Shown here: in pieces, positions 1 through 8,350 of the stretch
How the letters are laid out: every line of letters starts with the position of its first letter
Numbering within the stretch: the first letter of the stretch is position 1
Source of the DNA: Sulfurovum sp.
GTDB taxonomy: Bacteria > Campylobacterota > Campylobacteria > Campylobacterales > Sulfurovaceae
NCBI GenBank assembly: GCA_015663065.1
Contig: DQSX01000032.1
Location: forward strand, 1 to 35,102
Reading direction: 5' to 3'
Length of the DNA stretch: 35,102 bases
Notes under the pieces: generated by a model
What the model was told of the DNA's origin: nothing
Databases searched by the model: none
Seen by the model: the letters and a program-made list of their open reading frames with translations, nothing else
Position numbers and translations under genes: made by a program

Positions 1-164
1 TCATGCGCATCCAGATAAATCTGTTTGATCTGTGAAAACTCTTTGTCGAACAGATCTTTAAATTTTGGTCTGAGTGCATGGCAGACATTGCAGTTCTCTC
101 CTGAGAAATAGAGGAGTACACCTACTTCACTTCTTATAGTTGTTTGTAGTTCTTCTAGTGTCAT
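1..164 (-). CDS. Thioredoxin-fold protein, N-terminal part only
   Basis: This gene runs off the left edge; only the first 54 codons are present. The ATG at 164-162 is preceded by a GGAG ribosome-binding site. The translation begins MTLEELQTTIRSEVGVLLYF and then shows the active-site-like motif C-N-V-C-H at about residues 25-29, placed after a hydrophobic beta strand as in thioredoxin folds. That pattern suggests a thiol-disulfide oxidoreductase or thioredoxin-like protein. The substrate and cell compartment cannot be judged; no signal peptide is visible, so a cytoplasmic location is likely. It is divided from selO by about 35 bp and lies in the same direction, so the two may be co-transcribed. 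Confidence 0.7.
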   Translation of the reverse strand, partial: MTLEELQTTIRSEVGVLLYFSGENCNVCHALRPKFKDLFDKEFSQIKQIYLDAH

Positions 165-198
165 ATCACACTCCTCAAAAATTTAAAAATTATAACGA

Positions 199-1635
199 TT
201 ATGAGCTACAAGAAAGCTTCCTGTTCTTAAACTCATCCGGTGTAGCTTCTGCCCATGGTTCATGTTCTTCGTGCTCAGCATAGGGATTTTGTGCAATATC
301 AAAAAGGTCGTTGACTAAAGTATAGTCACCCTCTTCTGCTTTATCTATGGCTTCCTGGAGCATGTAGTTCTTAAGTACAAACTTTGGATTGGTCTGCAAC
401 ATCTTTGCCTGTCTCTCTTCTTCTGTGGAGCTGTTCTCTTCGAGTCGTTCATCGTAGTCATGCAGCCAGTCATTCATCGGTGTGTGGTAAAGTCCCAGTT
501 TCAGCAGCTCCTTTCTGTCACCGTTGTATCGGCTTAGTGTTCTGAAAAAGAGTGTATAGTCTATGGAGAGTCCCTGCATCATTCCCAAAAGGTGTTTGAT
601 CAGATTCAAGTCTTCATCTTTATGTTGATCAAAACCAAGTTTTTTTGTCATGAGATTTAAATAGTGTTCCGTGTAAAACTTTGAATAATGCCCCATGACC
701 TTTTGCAACTCATCACTCTTTACCAATGGTGCCAGCGCTACCATCAAGGCACGCAGATTCCACTCTCCCACATTAGGTTGTGAACCAAAACTGTAACGTC
801 CGTACTGGTCTGTGTGGTTACAAATGAAAGCAAAATCATAGTCATCCAAAAAGGCATACGGACCGTAGTCAATGGTGAGTCCGGCTATGGACATATTGTC
901 AGTATTCATCACTCCATGGTTAAAGCCGACTGCCTGCCACTCTGCCATGAGTCTGGCCGTTTTACCAACCACTTCTGCAAAGAAATAGAAGTATTTATTT
1001 TCCTCATCCGCCAAATGAGGATAAGACTCAGCAATGGCATAGTCTGCCAATGCTTCCAACTCTTTGTACTTCTTTTTATGGGCAAAGTACTCAAAGGTAC
1101 CAAAACGCACCCAGGAAGGGGAAACACGAAGTACCATGGCCCCCTTCTCCCATGTTTGTCTATAGACTTCATGTTTGGAACCCATGAGTGCCAATGCTCT
1201 TGTCGTCTCAATGCCCAGTCCATGCATCGCTTCAGACATCAGATATTCACGGATCGAAGAACGTAAAACAGCACGTCCGTCTCCGGAACGGGAATATTTA
1301 GTCTGCCCTGCTCCTTTAAGTTGCATATGTAAATTATTAATGGTTCCTATATTGATAGCTCTACCATCACCCAATCTCTCTACAAAAAAACCAAACTGAT
1401 GCCCGGCATAACACATGGCAAAAGTATCGGATCCTTCCAAAGCCAAAGCACCGTTGGCAAAAGCTGCAAATGATTCTGTATTGAGCTCCTCTACATCAAT
1501 ATCCAGCATCTTTGCCACTTCTTCATTGGCATGAATGAGAAATGCATTTTTAAGGGGTGCAGGCTTTACTCTGTCATGGCACTCATCAGGCAGATTTAAA
1601 TAGGGGTTTGTTAGTTTTAATTCGTTTAATTTCAT
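199..1635 (-). CDS. selO: SelO family protein adenylyltransferase (YdiU)
   Basis: Pseudokinase-fold enzyme that transfers AMP from ATP to Ser, Thr or Tyr of target proteins; the family is linked to redox stress. The 478-residue length equals that of E. coli YdiU. Visible family blocks are RLGDGRAINIG, the QLKGAGQTKYSRSGDGRAVL region, HGVMNTDNMSI (catalytic loop) and DYGPYAFLDDYD (metal-binding acidic cluster). The C-terminus is SCSS, with Cys at the antepenultimate position, where animal SELENOO carries selenocysteine; this is therefore the Cys form. The gene is divergent from yebC across 76 bp. No strong ribosome-binding site precedes the chosen ATG, but the N-terminus aligns well with the family. 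Confidence 0.95.
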   Translation of the reverse strand: MKLNELKLTNPYLNLPDECHDRVKPAPLKNAFLIHANEEVAKMLDIDVEELNTESFAAFANGALALEGSDTFAMCYAGHQFGFFVERLGDGRAINIGTINNLHMQLKGAGQTKYSRSGDGRAVLRSSIREYLMSEAMHGLGIETTRALALMGSKHEVYRQTWEKGAMVLRVSPSWVRFGTFEYFAHKKKYKELEALADYAIAESYPHLADEENKYFYFFAEVVGKTARLMAEWQAVGFNHGVMNTDNMSIAGLTIDYGPYAFLDDYDFAFICNHTDQYGRYSFGSQPNVGEWNLRALMVALAPLVKSDELQKVMGHYSKFYTEHYLNLMTKKLGFDQHKDEDLNLIKHLLGMMQGLSIDYTLFFRTLSRYNGDRKELLKLGLYHTPMNDWLHDYDERLEENSSTEEERQAKMLQTNPKFVLKNYMLQEAIDKAEEGDYTLVNDLFDIAQNPYAEHEEHEPWAEATPDEFKNRKLSCSS

Positions 1636-1676
1636 AAGAACAATATACTGACCGAAACTTTAAAGTGACTTAGGAG

Positions 1677-1682
1677 TATAAT
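1677..1682 (+). promoter_or_regulatory. Putative -10 box for yebC
   Basis: TATAAT lies 30 bp before the yebC ATG, with a transcription start expected near 1689. There is no recognisable -35 box, which is usual in Campylobacterota. The complementary strand also offers TATTAT-like boxes for selO in the same short spacer. Confidence 0.4.
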
Positions 1683-1711
1683 AACGCCAATATTATACGA
1701 AGGAAAGAGAT

Positions 1712-2449
1712 ATGGGTAGGGCATTTGAATACCGTAAAGCAGCAAAAATGAAACGATGGGGAACTATGTCAAGAGTCTTCCCTAAACTGGGCAAGATCAT
1801 CACTATGGCAGCCAAAGAAGGCGGCATGGACCCGGACATGAACCCTAAACTTCGTACTGCCATTTTGAATGCAAAAGCACAAAATATGCCAAAAGACAAC
1901 ATCGATGCCGCTGTTAAAAGAGCAGCAGCAAAAGATCTTGCAGATATTAAAGAGCTTACTTATGATGTCAAAGCCGGTCACGGTGTACAGATGATCATCG
2001 AATGTGCCACAGACAACAACACAAGAACCGTTGCCAATGTTAAAGCCATCTTGGCACGTAACGGTGCTGAGATGCTCACTTCAGGGTCTTTAAACTTCAT
2101 GTTCACAAGGAAATGTGTCTTTGTATTTAACAAAACAGATGAAATGGACTTAGAAGAGTTAGAGTTGGAACTCATCGATTTTGGTCTTGAAGAGATAGAA
2201 GAAGATGTTGAGCCGCAGGAAGATGGTGAAGATATCAACATCGTTAGAATTTACGGTGACTTTACATCATTTGGTGAACTTTCCAAAGCGTTGGAAGATA
2301 TGAATATTGAAGTAAAAAAAGCAACACTTGAGTACATTGCCAATACACCCATAGACCTTCCAGAAGAGCACCTAGAAGAGATAGAAACCCTCATTGACAA
2401 ACTAGAAGACGATGAAGATGTACAGACAGTCTTTACAAATATAAACTAA
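1712..2449 (+). CDS. yebC: YebC/PmpR family protein
   Basis: Member of the YebC family, studied as a DNA-binding regulator in some bacteria and as a translation factor acting on proline-rich stalls in others. The 245-residue protein has the typical N-terminus (MGRAFEYRKAAKMKRWGTMS), a helical first domain with the family block NPKLRTAILNAKAQNMPKDN, and an acidic C-terminal half (EEIEEDVEPQEDGED and later). A good ribosome-binding site (AAGGAAAGAG) sits just upstream of the ATG. It stands as a single gene, divergent from selO. Which role it has here cannot be told from the sequence. Confidence 0.95.
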   Translation: MGRAFEYRKAAKMKRWGTMSRVFPKLGKIITMAAKEGGMDPDMNPKLRTAILNAKAQNMPKDNIDAAVKRAAAKDLADIKELTYDVKAGHGVQMIIECATDNNTRTVANVKAILARNGAEMLTSGSLNFMFTRKCVFVFNKTDEMDLEELELELIDFGLEEIEEDVEPQEDGEDINIVRIYGDFTSFGELSKALEDMNIEVKKATLEYIANTPIDLPEEHLEEIETLIDKLEDDEDVQTVFTNIN

Positions 2450-2533
2450 ACTAAATTTACTCATAAAGGCATCATTGACTTCTCATTATATTTCAGTCTA
2501 AAATTGGCAATATATTGTACTAAAGGATGTCCT

Positions 2534-2777
2534 ATGCAAGCTGTCAATTACTCTCATGCAAGAAACAATCTGAAATCTATTATAAAAGATGTGCAAGAAG
2601 CTTTAGCGCAAGCAGACCGTGCTGACTTAATGGATATAGACGAAGTATTCGATAAAGTTTTTTGGTAACAGTGCAGAGTTCTGGATGCATTTACAAAATG
2701 AATTTGATTTAGAAACAGTTAGAGACAATTTAGCAGAGAAAATAGATGAAGAGGTAACGCTTTATCAAGCATCCTAA
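2534..2777 (+). pseudogene. Frameshifted antitoxin-like remnant (YefM-like head, HigA-like tail)
   Basis: The ATG at 2534 opens a 44-codon frame whose start, MQAVNYSHARNNLKSIIKDV, resembles the N-terminus of Phd/YefM antitoxins. The frame ends at TAA 2666-2668, just after a run of six T (2658-2663). In the +1 frame from 2655 to 2777 the translation continues KFFGNSAEFWMHLQNEFDLE, which resembles the C-terminal part of HigA-type antitoxins. Removing one T would join the two into a single frame of about 80 codons. No intact toxin gene is adjacent. The last bases overlap the stop of the convergent flavin reductase gene. Family assignments are from recognition only. The rest of the 2450-2773 gap shows nothing else. 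Confidence 0.5.
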
Positions 2778-3364
2778 TGTATGACCGGTGGTGTGATCTT
2801 CTCTCCGAGTTTTGCATAAGACTTTCCAATGCGTGCGATGGCATCTAACTCTAAACTCATTTTTTCACTATCTGTGATGATACTCTCATCAATATAAAGA
2901 TGTTTGATCTCTATGATCACAGGGATGGTTTTGCTTCCTTCTAAGTCTACTTCTTGCAAATATTCACAAAAAAACGCTGCTTTGACACCTGCGACCATCG
3001 GAGGAAAATCATCAAATACCTTCTGTGTGGCTATATCGAACACTTCAGCTTCACTTTGACTTGCATCTAAACCTTTAGAACTGTAATGCATTGCTTCCAG
3101 ATACGATTCATCTACCATGCATACTACACATTTTTTAGTTTCACGCAAATTTCGCAGTGTATCTTTTGCTGTCCCATCAGGGCGATGGCCAATAGATACG
3201 ATCATCGTAGGAGGATTTGAGGAGAGACCTGTAAAGTAAGAGAAAGGAGCGATGTTAATTACTTCCCCCTCAGTGACTATCCATGCAATAGGACGAGGGA
3301 TAATAAGCTGTGCCATGAGATTATATTTCTCATTCAGCACTCTATCTTTAAAATCTATTAGCAT
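2774..3364 (-). CDS. Flavin reductase-like FMN-binding protein
   Basis: A 196-residue protein of the flavin reductase-like, FMN-binding split-barrel type. Typical features are the N-terminal PRPIAWIVTEGEVINIAPFS block, then SSNPPTMIVSIGHRPDGTAKDTLRN, where the flavin phosphate is usually held. Members reduce or bind FMN with NAD(P)H, or act as flavoproteins of unknown substrate. It starts 17 bp after the stop of the ABC-F gene on the same strand and is probably co-transcribed with it. A GGAG ribosome-binding site precedes the ATG. No signal peptide or membrane segment is present, so it should be cytoplasmic. The specific substrate is unknown. Confidence 0.85.
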   Translation of the reverse strand: MLIDFKDRVLNEKYNLMAQLIIPRPIAWIVTEGEVINIAPFSYFTGLSSNPPTMIVSIGHRPDGTAKDTLRNLRETKKCVVCMVDESYLEAMHYSSKGLDASQSEAEVFDIATQKVFDDFPPMVAGVKAAFFCEYLQEVDLEGSKTIPVIIEIKHLYIDESIITDSEKMSLELDAIARIGKSYAKLGEKITPPVIH

Positions 3365-3381
3365 CTCTACTCCTTTATATT

Positions 3382-4977
3382 TTAATGTCCGTGCTGCTCT
3401 ACAAAGGCTTCATAGTCACCTTCAAAGTCGATCACTGTACCATCCTCATTGAATTTAATGATACGGTTGGCAAATGCATCGATGAGTTCTCTATCGTGAG
3501 AGACACAGATCACTCCACCCTTATAGTTATGCAGTGCTTCACCCAATGCAACGATCGCTTCAAGGTCAAGGTGATTGTTCGGCTCATCCATGACCAGGAA
3601 GTTTGATGAATCCATCATGATCTTGCTTAGCATAACACGGTGCTTTTCTCCACCTGAACAGGCATTGATCTTTTTCTTTTGCTCTTCCCCTGAGAAAAGC
3701 ATACGGCCTAGTGTTTTACGAATGTCATCAATGTGCCATTTTACGTCAAAGCCCTGTATCCACTGTGGCAACTCTTCATCGCCTACTACAAGGTCTGTCG
3801 TATTCTGTGGAAAATACGAGTGGGTAATGGTCTGTCCCCATTTGAATTTTCCGGCATCTGCTTCTATCTCTTCCATGAGGATTTTAAGCAGTGTGGTTTT
3901 ACCTACACCGTTGGTACCGATAAGAGCAATTTTGTCACCCTTGTTGATCTTGAATGTCAGGTTTTCAAAGACAGTCTCACCATCATACGATTTAGAAAGA
4001 CCTTCCACTTCAAGCACTTCATTTCCAATGTCTCTGTGTGCTTTGAACATGATGGACGGGTCACGTCTTGACGAGAGTTTAATGGCTTGCACATCGAGTT
4101 TATCCAGTTGTTTTTGACGAGATGTTGCCTGCTTTGCTTTGGAGGCATTCGCAGAAAATCTTGCGATGAACCCTTCAAGCTCTTCTTTCTCTTTAAGTGC
4201 TTTATTTCTATCTGTTTCTGCCTGTTTTGCTATGAGGTTTGCAGCAATGTACCACTCGTCGTAGTTTCCTGTAAATTCACGGATATTCTGGAAGTCAAGG
4301 TCAAGAATGTGTGTTACGACACCGTTAAGGAAGTGTCTGTCATGAGAGATGACCATCAGTGTACCTTCGTGACGTTTCAACTCATTCTCAAGCCATGAGA
4401 TCGTCTCCATATCAAGGTTGTTCGTAGGCTCATCGAGCAGCAATACATCCGGCTTAAGGAAAAGAACCTGTGCCAGCAAGATCTTGAATTTGTCACCACC
4501 TGTCAATGAAGACATAAGCTCTCCATGCTGATCAACAGGAAAACCTAATGACTGAAGCAGTTTTTCTATTTTGACATCAGACTCATAGGTCGGGTCTTCG
4601 TCGGCACAGATCATTTCAAGTTCACCCAGACGGTTATTGACCGCATCGTCTTCAAAGTCACCCTCCATATAGAGTTTCTCTTTCTCTTTTTGTGCATCAT
4701 AAAGCTTTTTATTACCGTAAAGTACGGCATCTGTCAGAGTATACTCTTCAAACGCATACTGGTTTTGAGAAAGCATTCCCAGTTTCAGTCCCGGCTGAAG
4801 CTGTACTTCACCGTCACTTGGTTCAAGTTCTCCTGCAAGGATCTTCATAAAAGTTGATTTACCCGCCCCATTGGCACCGATGAGCCCATAGCGTTTCCCC
4901 ACATCCATTGTCATGTTGATCTTGTCAAAAAGTACTCTCTTTCCGTAACGTTGTGTTAAATTTACTGTACTTAGCAA
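3382..4977 (-). CDS. ybiT: ABC-F family ATPase, YbiT type
   Basis: Soluble tandem ABC ATPase without membrane domains. ABC-F proteins act on the ribosome. Domain 1 has Walker A GANGAGKST and Walker B LLLDEPTNNLD; its signature is the degenerate SLTGGDK. Domain 2 has GTNGVGKTT, signature CSGGEK and VMDEPNNHLD. The linker contains SANASKAKQATSRQKQ, typical of the YbiT subgroup. I chose the TTG at 4977: AAGGA lies just upstream, and the resulting N-terminus (M-L-S-T-V-N-L-T) matches YbiT. The in-frame ATG at 4995 has no ribosome-binding site and would add six residues (537 in total). The flavin reductase gene follows. Confidence 0.92.
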   Translation of the reverse strand: MLSTVNLTQRYGKRVLFDKINMTMDVGKRYGLIGANGAGKSTFMKILAGELEPSDGEVQLQPGLKLGMLSQNQYAFEEYTLTDAVLYGNKKLYDAQKEKEKLYMEGDFEDDAVNNRLGELEMICADEDPTYESDVKIEKLLQSLGFPVDQHGELMSSLTGGDKFKILLAQVLFLKPDVLLLDEPTNNLDMETISWLENELKRHEGTLMVISHDRHFLNGVVTHILDLDFQNIREFTGNYDEWYIAANLIAKQAETDRNKALKEKEELEGFIARFSANASKAKQATSRQKQLDKLDVQAIKLSSRRDPSIMFKAHRDIGNEVLEVEGLSKSYDGETVFENLTFKINKGDKIALIGTNGVGKTTLLKILMEEIEADAGKFKWGQTITHSYFPQNTTDLVVGDEELPQWIQGFDVKWHIDDIRKTLGRMLFSGEEQKKKINACSGGEKHRVMLSKIMMDSSNFLVMDEPNNHLDLEAIVALGEALHNYKGGVICVSHDRELIDAFANRIIKFNEDGTVIDFEGDYEAFVEQHGH

Positions 4978-5062
4978 ATGATATCCTTCTGTCATTAATT
5001 AATGCGATTTTATCATAATGTTCTGAAAGTGAAAATATGACGAAAAAATTAGTTATTTTTAG

Positions 5063-5068
5063 TATAAT
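5063..5068 (+). promoter_or_regulatory. Putative -10 box for sorAB
   Basis: TATAAT follows a T-rich stretch and lies 35 bp before the sorA ATG. A very strong AGGGGGG ribosome-binding site is at about 5086-5092. No -35 box is visible. Confidence 0.5.
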
Positions 5069-5097
5069 TCTTCTATGACAAAAAAAGGGGGGAATGC

Positions 5098-6303
5098 ATG
5101 GAACGAAGAGATTTTTTTAAAAAAGCACTGACAGTAGCGGGGAGTGCTGCTGTAGGAAGCACTACTGTAGGGGCTGCCCAAACGGTACATCCTGTGGACA
5201 ATAGAAAAGTCTCAGACATTGCATTTCCCCAAAAAAGACCCCTCATCACCTACTCTGACAGACCCCCATTACTTGAGACACCAAGAGAGGTATTTACCTC
5301 TGCACTCACACCCAATGACCTCTTTTTTGTACGTTGGCACATGCCTGTCATCCCTACCTACATCAACCTAAATACATTTTTCATACATATCAACGGAGAG
5401 GTGGAAAAAGAGATCAAAGTCTCACTGAAAACACTTAAAACAGAATTTGAAGCCGTAGAGCTGACTGCTGTGCTGCAATGCGGTGGGAACAACCGCACTG
5501 CCTTTCAGCCCACTGCGGGAGGGATACAATGGGGAGTTGGTGCCATGGGTTGTGCCAAATGGAAAGGGGCAAGACTCAAAGATGTACTTCAAAAAGCAGG
5601 TCTCAAAAAAGAGGCCGCATGGATAGGCTTTAATGGTGAAGAAAAAGCTGTCTATGCTGAAACAGCCAATTTTGTACGTGAACTTAAACTTGAAGAGATG
5701 CATGACGATATCATCATCGCCTATGAAATGAACGGTGAAGATCTGCCTTACCTTAACGGATACCCGATCAGACTGATACTTCCCGGTTTCTACTCAGACT
5801 CCTGGATCAAGATGCTCTGCAATATTACAGTGACCAAAGAGAGACAGAAGCTGCACTTTATGGACCATGCCTACCGCATACCGGACAATGACTGCGAGTG
5901 TGAAACACCGGACAGTTTAGCGCAAAAGACCAAACCCATTGAAGAGATGAATGTTAACTCTCTCATAGGCTATCCTATAACCAGTACAAAGGTAAAAAAA
6001 GATGCTGATCTTGTGGTACGGGGGGTTGCATTTGACGGAGGTCACGGCATTGCAAAAGTAGAAATCTCTACAGACGATGGCGCCAGCTGGACTAAGGCAG
6101 TGCTTGATGACGGTAAAGAGGGTAAATATGCATACAGAGCTTTCACCTACTCTTTCAAACCACAAAGCTACGGACAACAAAACATTCTCTGTAGAGCCAG
6201 CAATAAAAAAGGTGAAGTACAACCTTTTGCCAAAGATATACAGTGGAATCGCGGCGGATACAAATACAACGGTATTGATGAAGTTAAAGTGGAGGTCGTG
6301 TAG
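5098..6303 (+). CDS. sorA: Sulfite:cytochrome c dehydrogenase, molybdenum subunit (SorA-like)
   Basis: Periplasmic molybdopterin enzyme of the sulfite oxidase family, expected to oxidise sulfite to sulfate and pass electrons to the cytochrome c encoded next. Residues 1-30 form a twin-arginine signal (E-R-R-D-F-F-K-K, then an Ala/Gly/Thr-rich stretch). The molybdopterin domain contains LQCGGNNR, where Cys128 is the expected Mo ligand. The C-terminal dimerisation domain has VVRGVAFDGGHGIAKVEIST. At 401 residues it has the usual length. It overlaps the cytochrome gene by one base (TAGTG). SorAB of Campylobacter jejuni has the same arrangement. A SoxC-like role is less likely because of the single-haem partner and the absence of other sox genes. 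Confidence 0.88.
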   Translation: MERRDFFKKALTVAGSAAVGSTTVGAAQTVHPVDNRKVSDIAFPQKRPLITYSDRPPLLETPREVFTSALTPNDLFFVRWHMPVIPTYINLNTFFIHINGEVEKEIKVSLKTLKTEFEAVELTAVLQCGGNNRTAFQPTAGGIQWGVGAMGCAKWKGARLKDVLQKAGLKKEAAWIGFNGEEKAVYAETANFVRELKLEEMHDDIIIAYEMNGEDLPYLNGYPIRLILPGFYSDSWIKMLCNITVTKERQKLHFMDHAYRIPDNDCECETPDSLAQKTKPIEEMNVNSLIGYPITSTKVKKDADLVVRGVAFDGGHGIAKVEISTDDGASWTKAVLDDGKEGKYAYRAFTYSFKPQSYGQQNILCRASNKKGEVQPFAKDIQWNRGGYKYNGIDEVKVEVV

Positions 6304-6614
6304 TGAAAAAATTATTATTTATACTTGTTTTAATAAACGTTACACTCTTTTCCCAGTCCAATACCGGCATCACCATGCCTTACGTAGACTTCCCCATGAA
6401 AGAAGGCAAAGGGATGTACTCCACCAAAGGAAAATGCAACATGTGCCACTCATGGGGATACACGGTCAATCAAGGCTTACAGTCTAAAAAGTTTTGGCGA
6501 GAAAAAGTCATGAAGATGATCGTAGTCTTTAAAGCGCCCATTAAAACCCAGAAAGACATCGACACAGTTGTAGATTACCTCTTTGAAAATTATGGGAATG
6601 GGAAGTTGGAGTAA
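6303..6614 (+). CDS. sorB: Monohaem cytochrome c (SorB-like)
   Basis: Small (103 aa) exported cytochrome that should take electrons from SorA and hand them to the respiratory chain. A Sec signal peptide covers about residues 1-19 (MKKLLFILVLINVTLFSQS). One haem-binding motif, C45-N-M-C48-H49, is present; a later Met (in the KVMKMIVVF region) could be the distal ligand. The start is GTG, overlapping the sorA stop, so translation is probably coupled. Length and context match the SorB subunits of Campylobacterota. The gene ends about 16 bp before the convergent arsC stop. Confidence 0.85.
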   Translation: MKKLLFILVLINVTLFSQSNTGITMPYVDFPMKEGKGMYSTKGKCNMCHSWGYTVNQGLQSKKFWREKVMKMIVVFKAPIKTQKDIDTVVDYLFENYGNGKLE

Positions 6615-6630
6615 TGATGGGAAATCCCAC

Positions 6631-6984
6631 CTATGCATCTAAAAGAGATATAATATTCTCTATGGGTCTGCCTATCGCTGCTTTTCCGTCTTTGATGACG
6701 ATCGGTCTCTCTATGAGTTTTGGGTTCTCTGCCATGGCATCGATGAGTTTTTCTTCATCATTTTCATTTTTAAGATCCAGTGTTTTGTAGATCTCTTCTT
6801 TGGTACGCATCAACTCACGTGCTGAGATACCAAGCATCTTTAACACCGCTACGATCTCTTCTCTGCTTGGCGGTGTATCGAGGTACTTGACCACTTCAGC
6901 GTTTATGCCTTTTTCTTCTAAAAGTGTTGCTGCAGATCTTGATTTTGAACATCTTGGGTTATGCCATATCTTTACATTTTGCAT
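6631..6984 (-). CDS. arsC: ArsC family arsenate reductase
   Basis: Glutaredoxin-linked ArsC-type protein (117 aa), which reduces arsenate to arsenite. The N-terminus MQNVKIWHNPRCSKSR gives the catalytic Cys12 in the N-P-R-C-S-K-S-R loop. Downstream are the conserved LIERPIVI and GRP blocks with the arginines that bind the oxyanion. No efflux pump or ArsR repressor is nearby, so a dedicated arsenic operon is not present here. The gene starts inside the end of ppk2 (26 bp overlap), indicating co-transcription with it. ArsC-like proteins of unknown function share this fold, so the arsenate activity is inferred from the motifs. Confidence 0.9.
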   Translation of the reverse strand: MQNVKIWHNPRCSKSRSAATLLEEKGINAEVVKYLDTPPSREEIVAVLKMLGISARELMRTKEEIYKTLDLKNENDEEKLIDAMAENPKLIERPIVIKDGKAAIGRPIENIISLLDA

Positions 6985-7807
6985 AATATTTTCCTTTATT
7001 GTGAAATTTGACTATCTTTTTATCTACACCGGTGACCACAGAGTCATCTTTGCCTTCATAGTCTATATTGAAAAGCAGATACCTCACCGCGTTGAGCCTG
7101 GCTCTTTTTTTGTCATTGGCATCAAGTTCGCACCAGGGGGCATAGTCGGTCCCTGAAAGGGTGAACATCTTGTCTCTTAACTTCTCATACTCCGGGTAAG
7201 CTGCATGTGACTTGTAATCCATCTCAGAGAGTTTCCAGCTTTTGAGCCTGTCATCTTCTCTGTCTTTTATACGGTCTGCCTGCGTTTCATAAGAGATGTT
7301 CAAATAAAATTTGAAAAAGTATATCTTGTCATCTACCAGCATCTCTTCTACCCCATTGACCTGTCTGTAAAAGTGATCGTGCTGCTCTTGTGTACAAAAA
7401 CCAAAGATCTGTTCAATACCTGCCCGGTTGTACCATGAACGATCAAAAAAGACGATCTCTCCGGCATTGGGTATCTGTTTGAGGTGTCTTTGGAAATACC
7501 ACTGTCCAAGCTCTTTGGAGTTAGGCTTAGGCAATGCTACAGAACGTGCTTCTCTGGGGTTTAGGTAGCTGTTAAACTCTTTAATGGTTGAGCTTTTCCC
7601 TGCCGTATCCATCCCTTCAAAAATGACCAGTACTCTTTGCTCATTGTCTATGACCCATTTTTGAAGCTTTACCAACTCGTACTGGAGTTTTAAAGACTCC
7701 TCTTCATAAAATTTACGTTCTATTTTTCCGGATCTTTTAAAGACTTTGGATGCTTTTTCCTGGTACTCCCCAATCTCTTCACTGTAGAAGATACGCTGCT
7801 TTTTCAC
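6959..7807 (-). CDS. ppk2: Polyphosphate kinase 2
   Basis: PPK2-family phosphotransferase (282 aa) that moves phosphate between polyphosphate and nucleotides in the cytoplasm. Walker A is E-G-M-D-T-A-G-K-S-S (about residues 64-73), Walker B is FFDRSWYNRAGIEQ, and the lid module is KDREDDRLKSWKLSEMD. One domain only, so a single-domain PPK2; whether it makes NDPs or NTPs cannot be read reliably. The start is GTG and overlaps the stop of the upstream coiled-coil gene (TAGTG), and the end overlaps arsC, so the three genes form a tight operon. Confidence 0.93.
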   Translation of the reverse strand: MKKQRIFYSEEIGEYQEKASKVFKRSGKIERKFYEEESLKLQYELVKLQKWVIDNEQRVLVIFEGMDTAGKSSTIKEFNSYLNPREARSVALPKPNSKELGQWYFQRHLKQIPNAGEIVFFDRSWYNRAGIEQIFGFCTQEQHDHFYRQVNGVEEMLVDDKIYFFKFYLNISYETQADRIKDREDDRLKSWKLSEMDYKSHAAYPEYEKLRDKMFTLSGTDYAPWCELDANDKKRARLNAVRYLLFNIDYEGKDDSVVTGVDKKIVKFHNKGKYYAKCKDMA

Positions 7808-8349
7808 TAGGCATCACCGCTGTTTTGTTTTTTTCCCATCTCTGTAGCAAACCGTGCTTCACTCTCAAGTTTCATGAGAAGCCGTGCATTATTGACATGC
7901 AGTTTATTGTTGTCTTCCTGTAGTGCTTCAAATTTTTCCCTGATCGTTCTGTGCTCTTCAGTCAGTTTAGCCAGCGTCGTTGATGTATGGTCCAGTTCAG
8001 ATCTTGTTTCAGCCTGCAGCTTTTCAAGTGCGGCACTTGTTGTCTGCAGACGTTCCAGTTTACTTTCAGTCTCTTCGAGTATTTTTTTTGTCTCTGCAAA
8101 ACGCTGAAGTTCCTGTTCGTTTTTTGCATTTTTTATCTGCAGTGCTTTCAGCTCTTCCTGCAGGCTGGAGATGAGTGCATCTTTCTCCTGGTTGTCTATC
8201 TGTATATTGATAAACCTGTCTTTATAGCTTTTAATACGCATACTTGAGGTCACCACCATCAATACCACAAAAAGCAGGATCACGATCGCAATGGCTATAA
8301 GGACCATGAAGCCTGAATCATCGTTTATTTTACAAAGCAGTTCATCCAT
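7807..8349 (-). CDS. Membrane-anchored coiled-coil protein, function unknown
   Basis: I do not recognise a specific family. The 180-residue protein has a short N-terminal segment, one membrane helix at about residues 15-35 (MVLIAIAIVILLFVVLMVV), and then about 130 residues of heptad-like coiled coil rich in Glu, Lys, Leu and Gln. No catalytic motif is visible. The layout recalls the N-terminal part of RmuC-like proteins, but the nuclease domain is absent. It lies between lolA (1 bp upstream) and ppk2 (overlapping stop/start), so it belongs to a lolA-orf-ppk2-arsC transcription unit. A scaffolding or envelope role is possible but not shown. Confidence 0.8.
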   Translation of the reverse strand: MDELLCKINDDSGFMVLIAIAIVILLFVVLMVVTSSMRIKSYKDRFINIQIDNQEKDALISSLQEELKALQIKNAKNEQELQRFAETKKILEETESKLERLQTTSAALEKLQAETRSELDHTSTTLAKLTEEHRTIREKFEALQEDNNKLHVNNARLLMKLESEARFATEMGKKQNSGDA

Positions 8350-8350
8350 A

